From Bin18 sp965242795 (GTDB lineage: Bacteria; Desulfobacterota; Binatia; Bin18): a stretch of DNA of 64,000 nt. Both the position numbers and the translations under genes were made by a program. Below the pieces are notes generated by a model. That model did not search any database and was not told where the DNA came from. It was given only the letters and a program-made list of their open reading frames with translations. The stretch lies in the NCBI GenBank assembly GCA_965242795.1, contig OZ251505.1, positions 2,914,001-2,978,000 of the forward strand, written 5' to 3'. This document shows positions 34,256-42,718 of the stretch, piece by piece; the stretch's first letter is position 1; each line of letters opens with the position of its first letter.

Positions 34256-34585
34256 ATGGAACCCCTCGGCGTGCCCCCTTACTCCCTCACCGACGCAGAA
34301 GCCGCCCTGCTGCAACGCGCGGCCGGGATGGCCGGCGACCGCTTGGCCCGGCAGGAGAACGATGCCGGGGTGCGATCGATGGAAACCCTGATCGCGCACC
34401 TTCAGACGGAACGGCCGGCTTCGGTCACGCTGCATCTGCTGCAGCGCGAGGTGCTGGGCAAAATGCTGATGAACCTGTCGTTCGATCTGCTGCGCACGGA
34501 CGAGGACGCGACCGCGGAACTCGCCGAGGCGCTGGCCGAACGTCTCTTCCAGGAAGAGCACAACGAGTCGGGAGGACCCGCATGA
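34256..34585 (+). CDS. Hypothetical protein coupled to the LLM oxidoreductase
   Basis: A mostly helical protein of about 109 residues with no recognised family. The segment ASVTLHLLQREVLGKMLMNL is hydrophobic and helical. Its stop overlaps the start of the following F420-type oxidoreductase by 4 bp (ATGA), indicating coupled translation. I prefer the ATG at 34256; an upstream GTG-region frame would add ten residues. It lies in a plus-strand run after leuD. Confidence 0.65.
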   Translation: MEPLGVPPYSLTDAEAALLQRAAGMAGDRLARQENDAGVRSMETLIAHLQTERPASVTLHLLQREVLGKMLMNLSFDLLRTDEDATAELAEALAERLFQEEHNESGGPA

Positions 34586-35418
34586 AATACGGCGTCGTCA
34601 TTCGCAACATGGGACCGGCCGCCACCCGCGACACGCTGGGCGCGTGCGCCAGGGCGGCCGAGGACGCCGGCTTCGACGCCGCGTTCGTCGTCGATCATCT
34701 GGCCATCCCGCCCGACCAGACCGAGGGCTCGGGCGGCCGGTATTTCGAGCCGCTCACCACGCTGGCGTATTTCGCAGCCCTGACCCGCACCATTCGGCTG
34801 GGCATTTCCGTGCTGGTCTTTCCGTACCGGCCCGCCGTGTATCTGGCCAAACAGGTCGCCACCCTGCAAGAGTTGTCGGGCGGCCGTCTGATCCTCGGCG
34901 CGGGCGTGGGCTGGCTGCGCCCGGAGTTCGAGGCGCTAGGGGTGGACCCGCGCAAACGGGGCGCCATCACCAACGAAACGCTCGCAGTCGTGCGCCAATT
35001 GTTCGACAACGACGTGAGTTCCTACGCCGGCCAGCACGTCTCCTTCCCGGAATTCGTCTTCGCCCCGCGGCCGGCGCGCCCGCCCATCTGGGTCGGCGGG
35101 GCCGGCCCGACCGCCATCGAGCGCACCCTGAAATACGGCGACGGCTACTACCCCATCGGCATCCAATCGGGAGAGTTGGCGAAAATCGCTGCGCATCTCC
35201 GCGAAGCGTCAGCGGACCGCGGCCGCTCCATGCCGGAGTTGATCGTCGGCGGCATGCTGCGCGAGGGCAGCCCCGAGCCGATGATCGACCGCATCTCGGC
35301 CATGCAGGAAGCCGGAGCGGATTACTACGTCTTGGGGCTCGGTCGTTATACCGACGCCGACACCTTCCGGGCCGGCATCGAGCGCTTCGCCGCGCAAGTC
35401 ATCCCGAAAATCCCGTAA
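34582..35418 (+). CDS. LLM-class (F420-type) oxidoreductase
   Basis: A 278-residue luciferase-fold oxidoreductase. The opening strand, FDAAFVVDHLAIP, the VLVFPYRPAVYLAKQVATL segment and LSGGRLILGAGVGW are typical of the F420-dependent LLM group, as is IWVGGAGPTAIERTLKYGDGYYP. Cofactor F420 use is inferred from subfamily resemblance; FMN cannot be excluded. It is coupled to the small hypothetical gene before it, and converges with the glycerophosphodiesterase. Confidence 0.88.
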   Translation: MKYGVVIRNMGPAATRDTLGACARAAEDAGFDAAFVVDHLAIPPDQTEGSGGRYFEPLTTLAYFAALTRTIRLGISVLVFPYRPAVYLAKQVATLQELSGGRLILGAGVGWLRPEFEALGVDPRKRGAITNETLAVVRQLFDNDVSSYAGQHVSFPEFVFAPRPARPPIWVGGAGPTAIERTLKYGDGYYPIGIQSGELAKIAAHLREASADRGRSMPELIVGGMLREGSPEPMIDRISAMQEAGADYYVLGLGRYTDADTFRAGIERFAAQVIPKIP

Positions 35419-35474
35419 CCGCATCCATGATTCATACCGCGGGCCTGACGTGCTCCGCGGATGTTACGAGCGGC

Positions 35475-36269
35475 CTATTCTGTCCGGTCGGCCGCTTCCA
35501 GCAGTCGTCCGGGGAAGTCGGACATGACGCCGTCCACACCCAGGTCGAGCAGCCGGCGGATTTCGTCCGGCTCGTTGATCGTCCAGACGTGCATTTCGAG
35601 ATCGAACCTGTGCGCCGCGGCAAGCGTGGCCTCGGTGACCAGCGGGATGCCTTCGTAATCGGGCGGGATCTGGAACGCCTGGCCGGGCGGACGGTAATCG
35701 TCCAGCCGCCCGGTCGCGACGCGCTGAATGAAGTCGGCAATCTCCTGATAGCCGCAGCTCGTCGCGATGTCCGGCGCCAGCTTCCGTACGCGGGCCAGCA
35801 CCGCGTCTTCTTTGGACGCCAACACCACGTCGCCGGCCCGCCCGCAGGCGTTGACGACGGCGATCACCGCCTCTTCGATGGGCGGCACGCTCTGTTTGAT
35901 TTCGACCGTGAAGCGCACCTGCGGGAAACCGGACAACACTTCTTCAAGGGACGGAATGACGACGTCCGAGGCACGGAACGGCCGCGTTTTTCCGTCGTCC
36001 GGCGAGAAGCGGTAGCCGGCGTCGAGCTGTTGCAGCGCGGCCAGAGCATACTCGCCGACCGGACCGAGACCATTGGTGGTCCGTTCGAGAGTATCGTCGT
36101 GAAAGACGACGACGTGGCCGTCCTGCGCCGCGTGCACGTCGAGTTCGATGTACTCGCAGCCCAGTTCCGCCGCGCGCTCGAACGCGGCCAGCGTATTTTC
36201 GGGCCGCTCGCCGCTGGCCCCGCGGTGGGCGAACAGCCGCGGCTTCGGTCCGTCGAAGAATCGAGTCAT
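35475..36269 (-). CDS. Glycerophosphodiester phosphodiesterase
   Basis: A 264-residue GDPD-family hydrolase that releases glycerol-3-phosphate from deacylated phospholipids. The catalytic segment HRGASGERPENT and the metal ligands in YIELDVHAAQDGHVVVFHDD are intact, as is FTVEIKQ. The C-terminal VWTINEPDEIRRLLDLGVDGVMSD-like end is normal for the family. There is no signal peptide, so it acts in the cytoplasm. Confidence 0.94.
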   Translation of the reverse strand: MTRFFDGPKPRLFAHRGASGERPENTLAAFERAAELGCEYIELDVHAAQDGHVVVFHDDTLERTTNGLGPVGEYALAALQQLDAGYRFSPDDGKTRPFRASDVVIPSLEEVLSGFPQVRFTVEIKQSVPPIEEAVIAVVNACGRAGDVVLASKEDAVLARVRKLAPDIATSCGYQEIADFIQRVATGRLDDYRPPGQAFQIPPDYEGIPLVTEATLAAAHRFDLEMHVWTINEPDEIRRLLDLGVDGVMSDFPGRLLEAADRTE

Positions 36270-36286
36270 AGGAATAGCGTTTCGTC

Positions 36287-36523
36287 TTAAATGACCCTCA
36301 TATTGGCTTTTTTCCTACCGAACCCTGAACGTCTGGAATCGCCATCCGGTGAAGGGACCGGTAACCCCTCCTGCCGCAACCCTTCGACGTGAAACGCGAC
36401 GGCCTCTTTCATGTTTTCTTCCGTTTCTTCTTTTGTGGTGCCAGTCGTGACGCAGCCCGGTAAGTCCGGGGAGTAGGCAGAGAATCCGGTTGCCGTCTTT
36501 TCCACGACGATTCGGTATTTCAT
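36287..36523 (-). CDS. hicB: HicB-family antitoxin
   Basis: A 78-residue HicB protein. The partial RNase-H-like fold is evident in MKYRIVVEKTATGFSAYSPD followed by LPGCVTTGTTKEE. It is the antitoxin of the HicAB pair and starts in the last bases of hicA (ATGA overlap, 36520-36523). The basic C-terminal tail (SGFGRKKANMRVI) replaces the longer DNA-binding domain of some HicB proteins. Confidence 0.92.
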   Translation of the reverse strand: MKYRIVVEKTATGFSAYSPDLPGCVTTGTTKEETEENMKEAVAFHVEGLRQEGLPVPSPDGDSRRSGFGRKKANMRVI

Positions 36524-36708
36524 GGCTTGAGCCCTGCCTGTTTCAATATGCTCTTGAGCGTGCCGGACGCGAGGTCGTCGCCTGAACGTCCGGGCACCGT
36601 TACGAGACCGCGTTTCGTCGGATGTTTGAATTGTCGATGGCTGCCTTTCATCCGGACTCGATACCACCCGTCAACTTCAAGGAGCCGCATTGCCTCCCGG
36701 ACTTTCAT
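36520..36708 (-). CDS. hicA: HicA-family mRNA interferase toxin
   Basis: A 62-residue double-stranded-RNA-binding-fold toxin with the catalytic histidine in MKGSHRQFKHP (H24) and the usual C terminus (SGTLKSILKQAGL). The ATG at 36708 is preceded by GGAGGC-like bases; a longer frame upstream to 36789 has no support. It is paired with hicB and is divergent from the epimerase gene. Confidence 0.92.
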   Translation of the reverse strand: MKVREAMRLLEVDGWYRVRMKGSHRQFKHPTKRGLVTVPGRSGDDLASGTLKSILKQAGLKP

Positions 36709-36842
36709 ATTTGGACCGGCCCCGCCTTTGTCGAAACCCAGCGTATCAGAGACGACGACACGGAGAAAAGCGACCGGTACGAGCGTCACGGAAGCAGCCG
36801 GTCCGTTGACACCGCCCGCGCTTCCCGGGTAGGCGGGGGTCC

Positions 36843-37946
36843 ATGCGAGCGTTGGTTGTCGGCGGCACCGGCCCGACCGGGCCGTTCATCGTGAACGGGC
36901 TGATCGCGCGCGGCTACGACGTCACGATCTTCCACCGCGGCACGCACGAGATTCCCGAGATTCCGCCCGAAGTCGAACACATCCACGGCGACCCGCATTT
37001 CCGGGAGACCATCGACGCGGCACTCGCCGGGCGGACGTTCGATCTGGCGGTCGTCACCTACGGGCGCATCCGCTTCGTGGCCGAGGCGCTCGTCGGCAAG
37101 GTCGGCCGCTTCGTCGGCGTGGGCGGCGTGGCGAGCTATCGGGGCTACATGAACCCGCACGCCGTCTTCCCGACCGGCCTGAAGCTGGGGGTGTCCGAGG
37201 ACGCGCCGGTCGTCGAGCGCGAAGAAGAACTCCGTTTCGCCTGGCTCATCGCACAGACCGAGCGGGCCGTCATGGACCGTCACCCGACCGCGGCTTATTT
37301 CCGCTACCCCTACGTGTACGGCCCCTACCAACTCGTGCCGCGCGAGTGGTCCGTGATCCGGCGGATTCTCGACAAGCGCCCGCACGTCATCGTGGCCGAC
37401 GGCGGCTTGACCCTGTTCACCCACGGCTATGCCGAAAATCTGGCGCACGCCGTCCTGCTGGCGGTGGACCGGCCGGAAGCCTCGGCCGGCCAACTGTACA
37501 ACTGTGGCGACGAAAGCCAGTTGACCCTCCACCAAGTCATCGAGGTCATCGGCCGCGCCATGCAGCACGATTGGGAGATCGTGAGCATGCCCGACGCACT
37601 GGCGCGGCCTGCGCGACCGTACACCATGCAGGAGACCTCCCACCATCGCGTGGTCGATCTCGGCAAGATCAAACGCCAACTCGGCTATACCGACGTCTGC
37701 CCCGTCGAACAGGCGTTGGAGAAGACGGTCGCCTGGTATCTGGAACACCGGCCCGAGCCGGGCGGCGAAATCGAAACGCGCCTGCAAGACCCGTTCGACT
37801 ACGCCGCGGAAGACCGCTTGATCGCCGCCTACAAAGACGGCTTGCGGCGCGTGGCCGAGATTCCGTTCGACGTCCAGACCGACCGGCCGCACCCGTACGC
37901 CCATCCGAAACAACCCGGCCGGGAACGCGACCACCGCGCCCGCTGA
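36843..37946 (+). CDS. NAD-dependent epimerase/dehydratase-family protein
   Basis: A 367-residue extended-SDR protein with the Rossmann motif GGTGPTGPFI at residues 7-16. The active-site region differs from the classical Y-x3-K; YFRYPYVYGPYQLVP resembles the P-Y-x-Y-G-P segment of nucleoside-diphosphate-sugar epimerase relatives. Substrate is unknown. A GGCGGGGG-like purine stretch precedes the ATG. It precedes a glutamine amidotransferase by about 40 bp on the same strand. Confidence 0.85.
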   Translation: MRALVVGGTGPTGPFIVNGLIARGYDVTIFHRGTHEIPEIPPEVEHIHGDPHFRETIDAALAGRTFDLAVVTYGRIRFVAEALVGKVGRFVGVGGVASYRGYMNPHAVFPTGLKLGVSEDAPVVEREEELRFAWLIAQTERAVMDRHPTAAYFRYPYVYGPYQLVPREWSVIRRILDKRPHVIVADGGLTLFTHGYAENLAHAVLLAVDRPEASAGQLYNCGDESQLTLHQVIEVIGRAMQHDWEIVSMPDALARPARPYTMQETSHHRVVDLGKIKRQLGYTDVCPVEQALEKTVAWYLEHRPEPGGEIETRLQDPFDYAAEDRLIAAYKDGLRRVAEIPFDVQTDRPHPYAHPKQPGRERDHRAR

Positions 37947-37983
37947 CGGCTTGGCCCAGAACGTCATAAGTGAAGAAAGAGCA

Positions 37984-38727
37984 ATGGCCGCCCGCCTCCT
38001 GATCTGGAAGACCGGCACCCTGCCGCGGCGCATGATTGCGCGGTTCGGGGACGTCGAGCAGGCGTTTTTGCACCTTCTGGGCGCAGAGCACTGCACCGTG
38101 GCCGATGCGCGGACCGAGCCGCCGCCCGCCACGGACTGGGCGGGGATCGTCGTGACCGGCTCCGCGGCTTCTGCCAACGATGCGGACGCCTGGGTGGCGC
38201 GCAGCGAGGATTTTCTCAAGCGCGCCGCGGACGCTGGGGTGCCACTATACGGTGTCTGCTTCGGCCACCAGCATCTGGCGCGCACGTTCGGCGGGCGGGT
38301 GGAACAGAGCCCGGCCGGCTGGGAACTCGGCACGGTCGGCGTGACCCTGACCGAGGAAGGCCGACGAGACCCGTTGTTCGCGGGCGTCCCCGACACGTTT
38401 CCGGCGCAGCAGAGCCACGGGGAAATCGTCGCCGAACTCCCGCCCGGGGCTCGGACGTTGGCGTACAACCCGCAGACCGCATGCCAAGCGTTCGCTTTGG
38501 GCGACACAATCTGGGGCACGCAGTTCCACCCTGAATTCACACCCGAGGTCGTGCAGGCTTTGATCGGCCTGCTGGCGGACAGACTCCCCGACGGTTCCTT
38601 TCCGGCGTGGCCAGCCGATGAGCAGCCACTCCAAGACTGGCTCGACAAAAGTGTGCAGGCTACACCCGCGGCACCGCGTTGCCTCGACAACTTCGCCTCA
38701 ATCGTCCGGAAATGCAGGAGCGCATGA
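37984..38727 (+). CDS. Class I glutamine amidotransferase-like protein
   Basis: A 247-residue GATase1-fold protein. The nucleophile elbow is GVCFGHQHLA (Cys in the strand-turn) and the His-Glu pair is in QFHPEF. It resembles the stand-alone GMP-synthase-like amidotransferases that hydrolyse gamma-glutamyl compounds. The ATG at 37984 has AAGAAAGAG upstream; the longer frame from a TTG is not supported. Confidence 0.88.
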   Translation: MAARLLIWKTGTLPRRMIARFGDVEQAFLHLLGAEHCTVADARTEPPPATDWAGIVVTGSAASANDADAWVARSEDFLKRAADAGVPLYGVCFGHQHLARTFGGRVEQSPAGWELGTVGVTLTEEGRRDPLFAGVPDTFPAQQSHGEIVAELPPGARTLAYNPQTACQAFALGDTIWGTQFHPEFTPEVVQALIGLLADRLPDGSFPAWPADEQPLQDWLDKSVQATPAAPRCLDNFASIVRKCRSA

Positions 38728-38836
38728 AGCTCGGATGATCGTGTCGACAGAGATCGGCTTCTTCGGTAAGAATCTCGCAGATTCAAACGCGGTCCACCGT
38801 CGGAAGGGATTTTCCGGGGTGATTCGTCATATGATC

Positions 38837-38989
38837 GGGGAACTGCATCCTTGACGGTCTCCCCGGTCGTCATTCCCGCGCAAGCAGGAATCCGGAAGAT
38901 GGATACCTGCCTGCGCAGAGCCTGCCCCCGGCTTGAACGGGAGTATGACGAGGAAAACCCTCTTCGGGATCGTCTTGTATATGATCCCC
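38837..38989. mobile_element. MITE-like element, copy 4, with TCATTCCCGCG-type interior
   Basis: The right end GGGATCGTCTTGTATATG (38966-38989) is a close match to the other elements, and the left end GGGGAACTGCATCCTTGACG (from 38837) is a diverged inverted copy. The interior differs: it carries the GTCATTCCCGCG...CAAGCAGGAATCC repeat rather than the TTCGACAAGC units. It ends about 12 bp before the possible start of the SGNH gene. Confidence 0.6.
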
Positions 38990-39000
38990 TTTGATTTCCG

Positions 39001-40281
39001 TTGTATTCGACTGTTCCCGAATGGGATCTGCCCCCGCCCTCCGATCATATCGTAATGCGCCTAGTGGGCTGGAATGCGGTGCTGCTCGTGGCCGGGCTGG
39101 CACTGGTGGTGCTGACCGGGGAAGCGTGGCTGCGTTCGACGGTCCCGTTCAGAACCAGTCATCGTCCAACGGTCTTCGTTCCCGGCGTGGGCATTCTGCT
39201 GCGTCCCGACACGGAGATCCGCTGGACGAACGGGCTCGATTTCTGGACCGTCTCCCGCACCAACAGCTTGGGCTTCCTGGACCGCGAACCGCCGAGCCCC
39301 GAGCGGGCCACAGAGCATTGTCACATCGCCATGATCGGTGATTCTTTCGTGGAGGCGATCGAAGTGCCCATCGCGCAGAAGTTCCATGTCCGGCTCGAAG
39401 AGATGGCTGCGCGGGAGTTGCCCACTCTGGCCATCACAACCTCGGCGTTCGGGCGCGGGACCACCGGCCAGATCAACCAGTTGGCCTTGTACGACGAATA
39501 CGTCCGGCGTCTGCGTCCCCAATTGCTGGTGCTCGTCTTCGTTGACAACGACTTCATGGACAACTCAGCGGCCCTGGACGTATTTTCCATAAGGTGGAGG
39601 TTGGACCCGAGGTATCTCCCCTTTGTCTACGCGGAACGAGGAGAGGATGGAAATATCCAACTGCGCCCACCCGACCCGAACTGGGCGTCTCGACTGCCGC
39701 AGCCGCATTCAGTGAAGCTCTGGACATCCCGCGTCAAGGAGTGGGTAGTCAAAAGATCCTATCTAGCGGGCTGGTTGGATGCCAAGACGAGCGTCCTGAC
39801 ATCTAGCCCGGGGGGAGAGGGGGAGGGGGCCGACCCCGAAGTGACCACATGGCTGGATATCCAGAGATCCTGGCCCCCTTACGAGACACTTCTCGACGGA
39901 TGGCGCCCCACCGCATGGCGGCGCATCAATGACGAGTTCGAGAAGGAGAACCCTCCCCCCGTCTTCAAGGAGGCGCGAGCGTTCACAGCCTTCGCTCTGG
40001 ATCGATTCCAGGAGCGTACGCAGCGTGACGGCGTCTCGTTGGTTATCCTGGCGACGCACCGCATGGGGCAAGCAGGCGGCCGCTTGACGAGTTACATGAA
40101 CGCAATGGCCGAGGCGCGCGACATCCCCATCATCAACCAATATGACTACATCGTCGGCCAGGGAAACGCCGTTGAGGACGCGCACTGGGCGCATGACGCC
40201 CATTGGAACCCGACCGGCCACCAGTGGGCGGCCGAAGCCTTGCTGGAATACCTGAAACAGAATCAGGCCGTTTGCGAATGA
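39001..40281 (+). CDS. Membrane-anchored SGNH/GDSL-type hydrolase, tandem copy A
   Basis: A protein of about 408-426 residues with an N-terminal membrane anchor (NAVLLVAGLALVVLTGEAWL) and an SGNH-like domain. The nucleophile is in MIGDSFVEA (GDS at 113-115 if counted from the TTG at 39001), and the catalytic D-x-x-H is in the C-terminal AHDAHWNPTGHQWAA. Such proteins act on acylated glycans outside the membrane. The start is uncertain: TTG at 39001 or ATG at 39055, neither with a ribosome site, because a repeat element ends at 38989. It is nearly identical at the DNA level to copy B over parts of the first 200 codons. Confidence 0.78.
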   Translation: MYSTVPEWDLPPPSDHIVMRLVGWNAVLLVAGLALVVLTGEAWLRSTVPFRTSHRPTVFVPGVGILLRPDTEIRWTNGLDFWTVSRTNSLGFLDREPPSPERATEHCHIAMIGDSFVEAIEVPIAQKFHVRLEEMAARELPTLAITTSAFGRGTTGQINQLALYDEYVRRLRPQLLVLVFVDNDFMDNSAALDVFSIRWRLDPRYLPFVYAERGEDGNIQLRPPDPNWASRLPQPHSVKLWTSRVKEWVVKRSYLAGWLDAKTSVLTSSPGGEGEGADPEVTTWLDIQRSWPPYETLLDGWRPTAWRRINDEFEKENPPPVFKEARAFTAFALDRFQERTQRDGVSLVILATHRMGQAGGRLTSYMNAMAEARDIPIINQYDYIVGQGNAVEDAHWAHDAHWNPTGHQWAAEALLEYLKQNQAVCE

Positions 40282-40331
40282 TCTACCCTCGACTCAAAAG
40301 AGCCATCCGAAGAATCAAGGGGAAAACGGGC
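40276..40331 (+). repeat. Duplication-unit spacer, first copy
   Basis: The sequence from the stop of copy A (GAATGATCTACCCTCG...) to the copy B ribosome site (...AATCAAGGGGAAAAC) recurs almost exactly after copy B at 41650-41706. This marks the boundary of a tandem duplication. Confidence 0.9.
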
Positions 40332-40332
40332 C

Positions 40333-41655
40333 ATGTCGAACGCCAGCCGAGACGCACAAGAGAAAACTGCCGCCCCGAAACTCCGCCGTGCCCTGCGCTT
40401 GGTCGGTTGGAATGCGGGGCTGCTCGTGGCCGGGCTGGTGCTGATTGGGCTCGCCGGGGAAGCGTGGCTGCGTTCGACGGTCCCGTTCAGAACCAATCAT
40501 AGGCCAACGGTCTTCGTTCCCGGCGTGGGCATTCTGCTGCGTCCCGACACGGAGACCCGCTCGACGAATCGACTCGATTTCTGGGTCAGGTCGCGCACCA
40601 ACAGCCTGGGGTTCCTGGACCGCGAGCCCATCAGTTCCCAACGGGCCGCGGAGAGCTGCCACATCGCCATGATCGGCCCCTCCTACGTGGAGGCGCCGCA
40701 GGTGCACATTCCGGAGAAGTTCCATGTCCGGCTCGAAGAGATGGCTGCGCGGGAGTTGCCCCACCTGGACGTCACGACCTCGGCATTCGGAAAGGGCGGT
40801 ACCGGCCAGATCAATCAACTGGCCTTTTATGACGAATATGCCCGGCATCTGCATCCCAAGCTGGTCGTGCTCGTCTTTACTCCGTATGACTACATCGCCA
40901 ACTTCCCGCTCTGGCGGGCTATGTGGATGGGCCTGGATCCGGAACATCTGCCCCGTGTCTCCGCGGTACGAGCCGAAAACGGCAGCTTCCGGTTGCGCCC
41001 TCCCGATCCGGATTATTGGCGCTTCCGGCTGCCGTGGCTTGCCGGTCCTCCTTCCACGCCGCAAGGGAGGGCGTCCATCTGCCGCCCATGGGCGTTGCGT
41101 GCATCCTGGTTCGTGGATCGGTTGTGTGCCAAGAGAGAACTGTTTTATTTTCGACCCACGACCGCCCTCTACACGCAACGAGTTGGCTTGGTGGAATTAC
41201 TGAGGGGACGTCCCCCCTATGGCTCGCTGCTTGACGGGTGGCAGCCGGTCTGGAGGGGAAGCAGGAAAATGCGGTTCGCCAATGAAGACACCCCGACCTT
41301 CTATAAGTTGTTTGAGGAGAGGAACGACTCCCCGTTCTTCAAGGAAGCCCTCGCCTTCACGGCCTTCGGGCTGGACGCGTTCAAGGCCCGTACGGAGCGC
41401 GACGGCGCGGCGCTGGTCATTCTGGCGTCACACCGAATGCGTCGCTTTGGGGGCGGCACGTTTGCCCGAATGAACGAAATGGCCGCGCAGCGACGCATTC
41501 CCGTGATCGACCAAGCCGACGTCATCTACCGTCAAGGTGCCGAACTGCGCGACGCGGGGTGGGCGCATGACGACCACTGGAGTCCCGCCGGCCACCAGTG
41601 GGCGGCCGAAGCTTTGCTTGAATACCTGAAGCAGAACCAGAGCGTTTGCGAATGA
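40333..41655 (+). CDS. SGNH-like membrane protein, tandem copy B, GDS motif altered to GPS
   Basis: A 440-residue paralogue of the preceding gene with the same N-terminal anchor and C-terminal D-x-x-H (AHDDHWSPAGHQWAA). The block I motif reads MIGPSYVEA, with Pro in place of the Asp next to the nucleophile Ser (GPS at 115-117). The ATG at 40333 has AAGGGG upstream. The sequence is very close to copy A in the first 200 residues and diverges in the middle, so the pair arose by tandem duplication followed by divergence or recombination. Confidence 0.82.
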   Translation: MSNASRDAQEKTAAPKLRRALRLVGWNAGLLVAGLVLIGLAGEAWLRSTVPFRTNHRPTVFVPGVGILLRPDTETRSTNRLDFWVRSRTNSLGFLDREPISSQRAAESCHIAMIGPSYVEAPQVHIPEKFHVRLEEMAARELPHLDVTTSAFGKGGTGQINQLAFYDEYARHLHPKLVVLVFTPYDYIANFPLWRAMWMGLDPEHLPRVSAVRAENGSFRLRPPDPDYWRFRLPWLAGPPSTPQGRASICRPWALRASWFVDRLCAKRELFYFRPTTALYTQRVGLVELLRGRPPYGSLLDGWQPVWRGSRKMRFANEDTPTFYKLFEERNDSPFFKEALAFTAFGLDAFKARTERDGAALVILASHRMRRFGGGTFARMNEMAAQRRIPVIDQADVIYRQGAELRDAGWAHDDHWSPAGHQWAAEALLEYLKQNQSVCE

Positions 41656-41735
41656 TCTGCCCTCGACTCAAAAGAGCCATCCGAAGAATCAAGGGGAAAA
41701 CAGGCAACGACGTTTGCCCGCCGAGAGGTACGACA
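41650..41735 (+). pseudogene. Remnant of a third SGNH duplication unit
   Basis: After copy B the spacer CCCTCGACTCAAAAGAGCC... and ...AATCAAGGGGAAAAC is repeated, followed by bases that still align with the first codons of copy B, but with the ATG replaced by ACG (GGCAACGACGTTTGCCCGCC against GGCCATGTCGAACGCCAGCC). Similarity fades after about 41735. This is the start of a lost third copy. Confidence 0.65.
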
Positions 41736-41943
41736 TACTCCCCCCTCCCAAAACTCTGTCGCACCCCATGTCTGGAGAGTTGGAATCCAGAGGTCCACTG
41801 TCCCGTTTCCCTCGCTGTAGAACCATTTCCTGACAAGGTGCATTTCTATTCCCGGAGAACCCCGTCCTCTGCCGGGGATTCCGTGGTCCTGTGCAGCGTG
41901 CGTGTGCAATGCAGAGGACCGGAAGAGACGCCGGTCACCGAGA
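41736..41943. other. Intergenic gap between SGNH remnant and murU-like gene
   Basis: No gene is supported. CCCCGTCCTCTGCCGGGG at about 41861-41878 can form a short GC-rich hairpin between the convergent genes. It has no following T-run, so it is not a clear intrinsic terminator. Confidence 0.4.
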
Positions 41944-42687
41944 CTACGGACGTAAATAGGAGAGGTGCAGGCGACCGGATGTGAGTGCTTCGGTCGCCTG
42001 TGCCACACCGTCTGCGTCATCGACCACCATCCACGCCCCGGGGTGTTGCACTCCCAACAACGTCTGACCCTTGCGGATGAGCCGCGGGTAGAGGTCGTGC
42101 GTGGTGCTGAATGCCCGGCCCGCAGGCATGTGCGCGAATACCGCCGGCTCCAGGATTTGGCAGCCGGTGAACATGGCCGGCCACAACGTTTCGGTCACCG
42201 CCATGTCGTGTGGTTCGCCGCGGATGCGGCGGATCACGCCGCGGCGGTCGGTTTCGATCAGGCCGAAGCGTTGCGGGTCGGGATTCGGTCGCAGCAGCAA
42301 GGTCGCCAGTGCCCCGGCCCGACGGTGTGCGGCCAGAAAGTTCGCCAAATCGAAATCGAGAATCGTGTCGGCGTTCAACACCAGGAACGGGCCGCCGTCC
42401 AGCAGGGGCTGGACCTGTTTGATCGCGCCGCCCGTGTCCAGAATCGGGTCTTCCGGCGAGTACCGAATCCGCAGGCCGTAGGTGTGGCCGTCACCCAGCG
42501 CGTCGCGAATCCGGCCGCCCAGGTGGTGGAGATTCACCACCACGTCCTTGATCCCGTGGAATTGCACGAAGCGCAAGGCGTACTCGATGAGCGGCCGGCC
42601 GGCGACCGGCACCAGCGCCTTGGGCAGATGGTCGGTCAGCGGCCGCATGCGGGTGCCGAGCCCCGCGGCCAGGATCATCGCGCGCAT
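41944..42687 (-). CDS. murU: MurNAc-1-phosphate uridylyltransferase-like nucleotidyltransferase
   Basis: A 247-residue sugar-1-phosphate nucleotidyltransferase with the signature AMILAAGLGTRMRPLTDHLP, the base-binding PKALVPVAGRPLI and the metal-binding LVLNADTI. Together with the preceding APH-type kinase gene it matches the AmgK-MurU peptidoglycan-recycling pair, which turns MurNAc into UDP-MurNAc. The ATG at 42687 has no strong ribosome site and lies 31 bp after the kinase stop. Other sugar substrates remain possible without the neighbour evidence. Confidence 0.85.
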   Translation of the reverse strand: MRAMILAAGLGTRMRPLTDHLPKALVPVAGRPLIEYALRFVQFHGIKDVVVNLHHLGGRIRDALGDGHTYGLRIRYSPEDPILDTGGAIKQVQPLLDGGPFLVLNADTILDFDLANFLAAHRRAGALATLLLRPNPDPQRFGLIETDRRGVIRRIRGEPHDMAVTETLWPAMFTGCQILEPAVFAHMPAGRAFSTTHDLYPRLIRKGQTLLGVQHPGAWMVVDDADGVAQATEALTSGRLHLSYLRP

Positions 42688-42718
42688 GGCAACTTCGGAG
42701 AAGGAACGCACGCGGGCG

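Noticed and set aside
41861..41878. Hairpin as intrinsic terminator
   Set aside because: Stem is short and no T-run follows on either strand.
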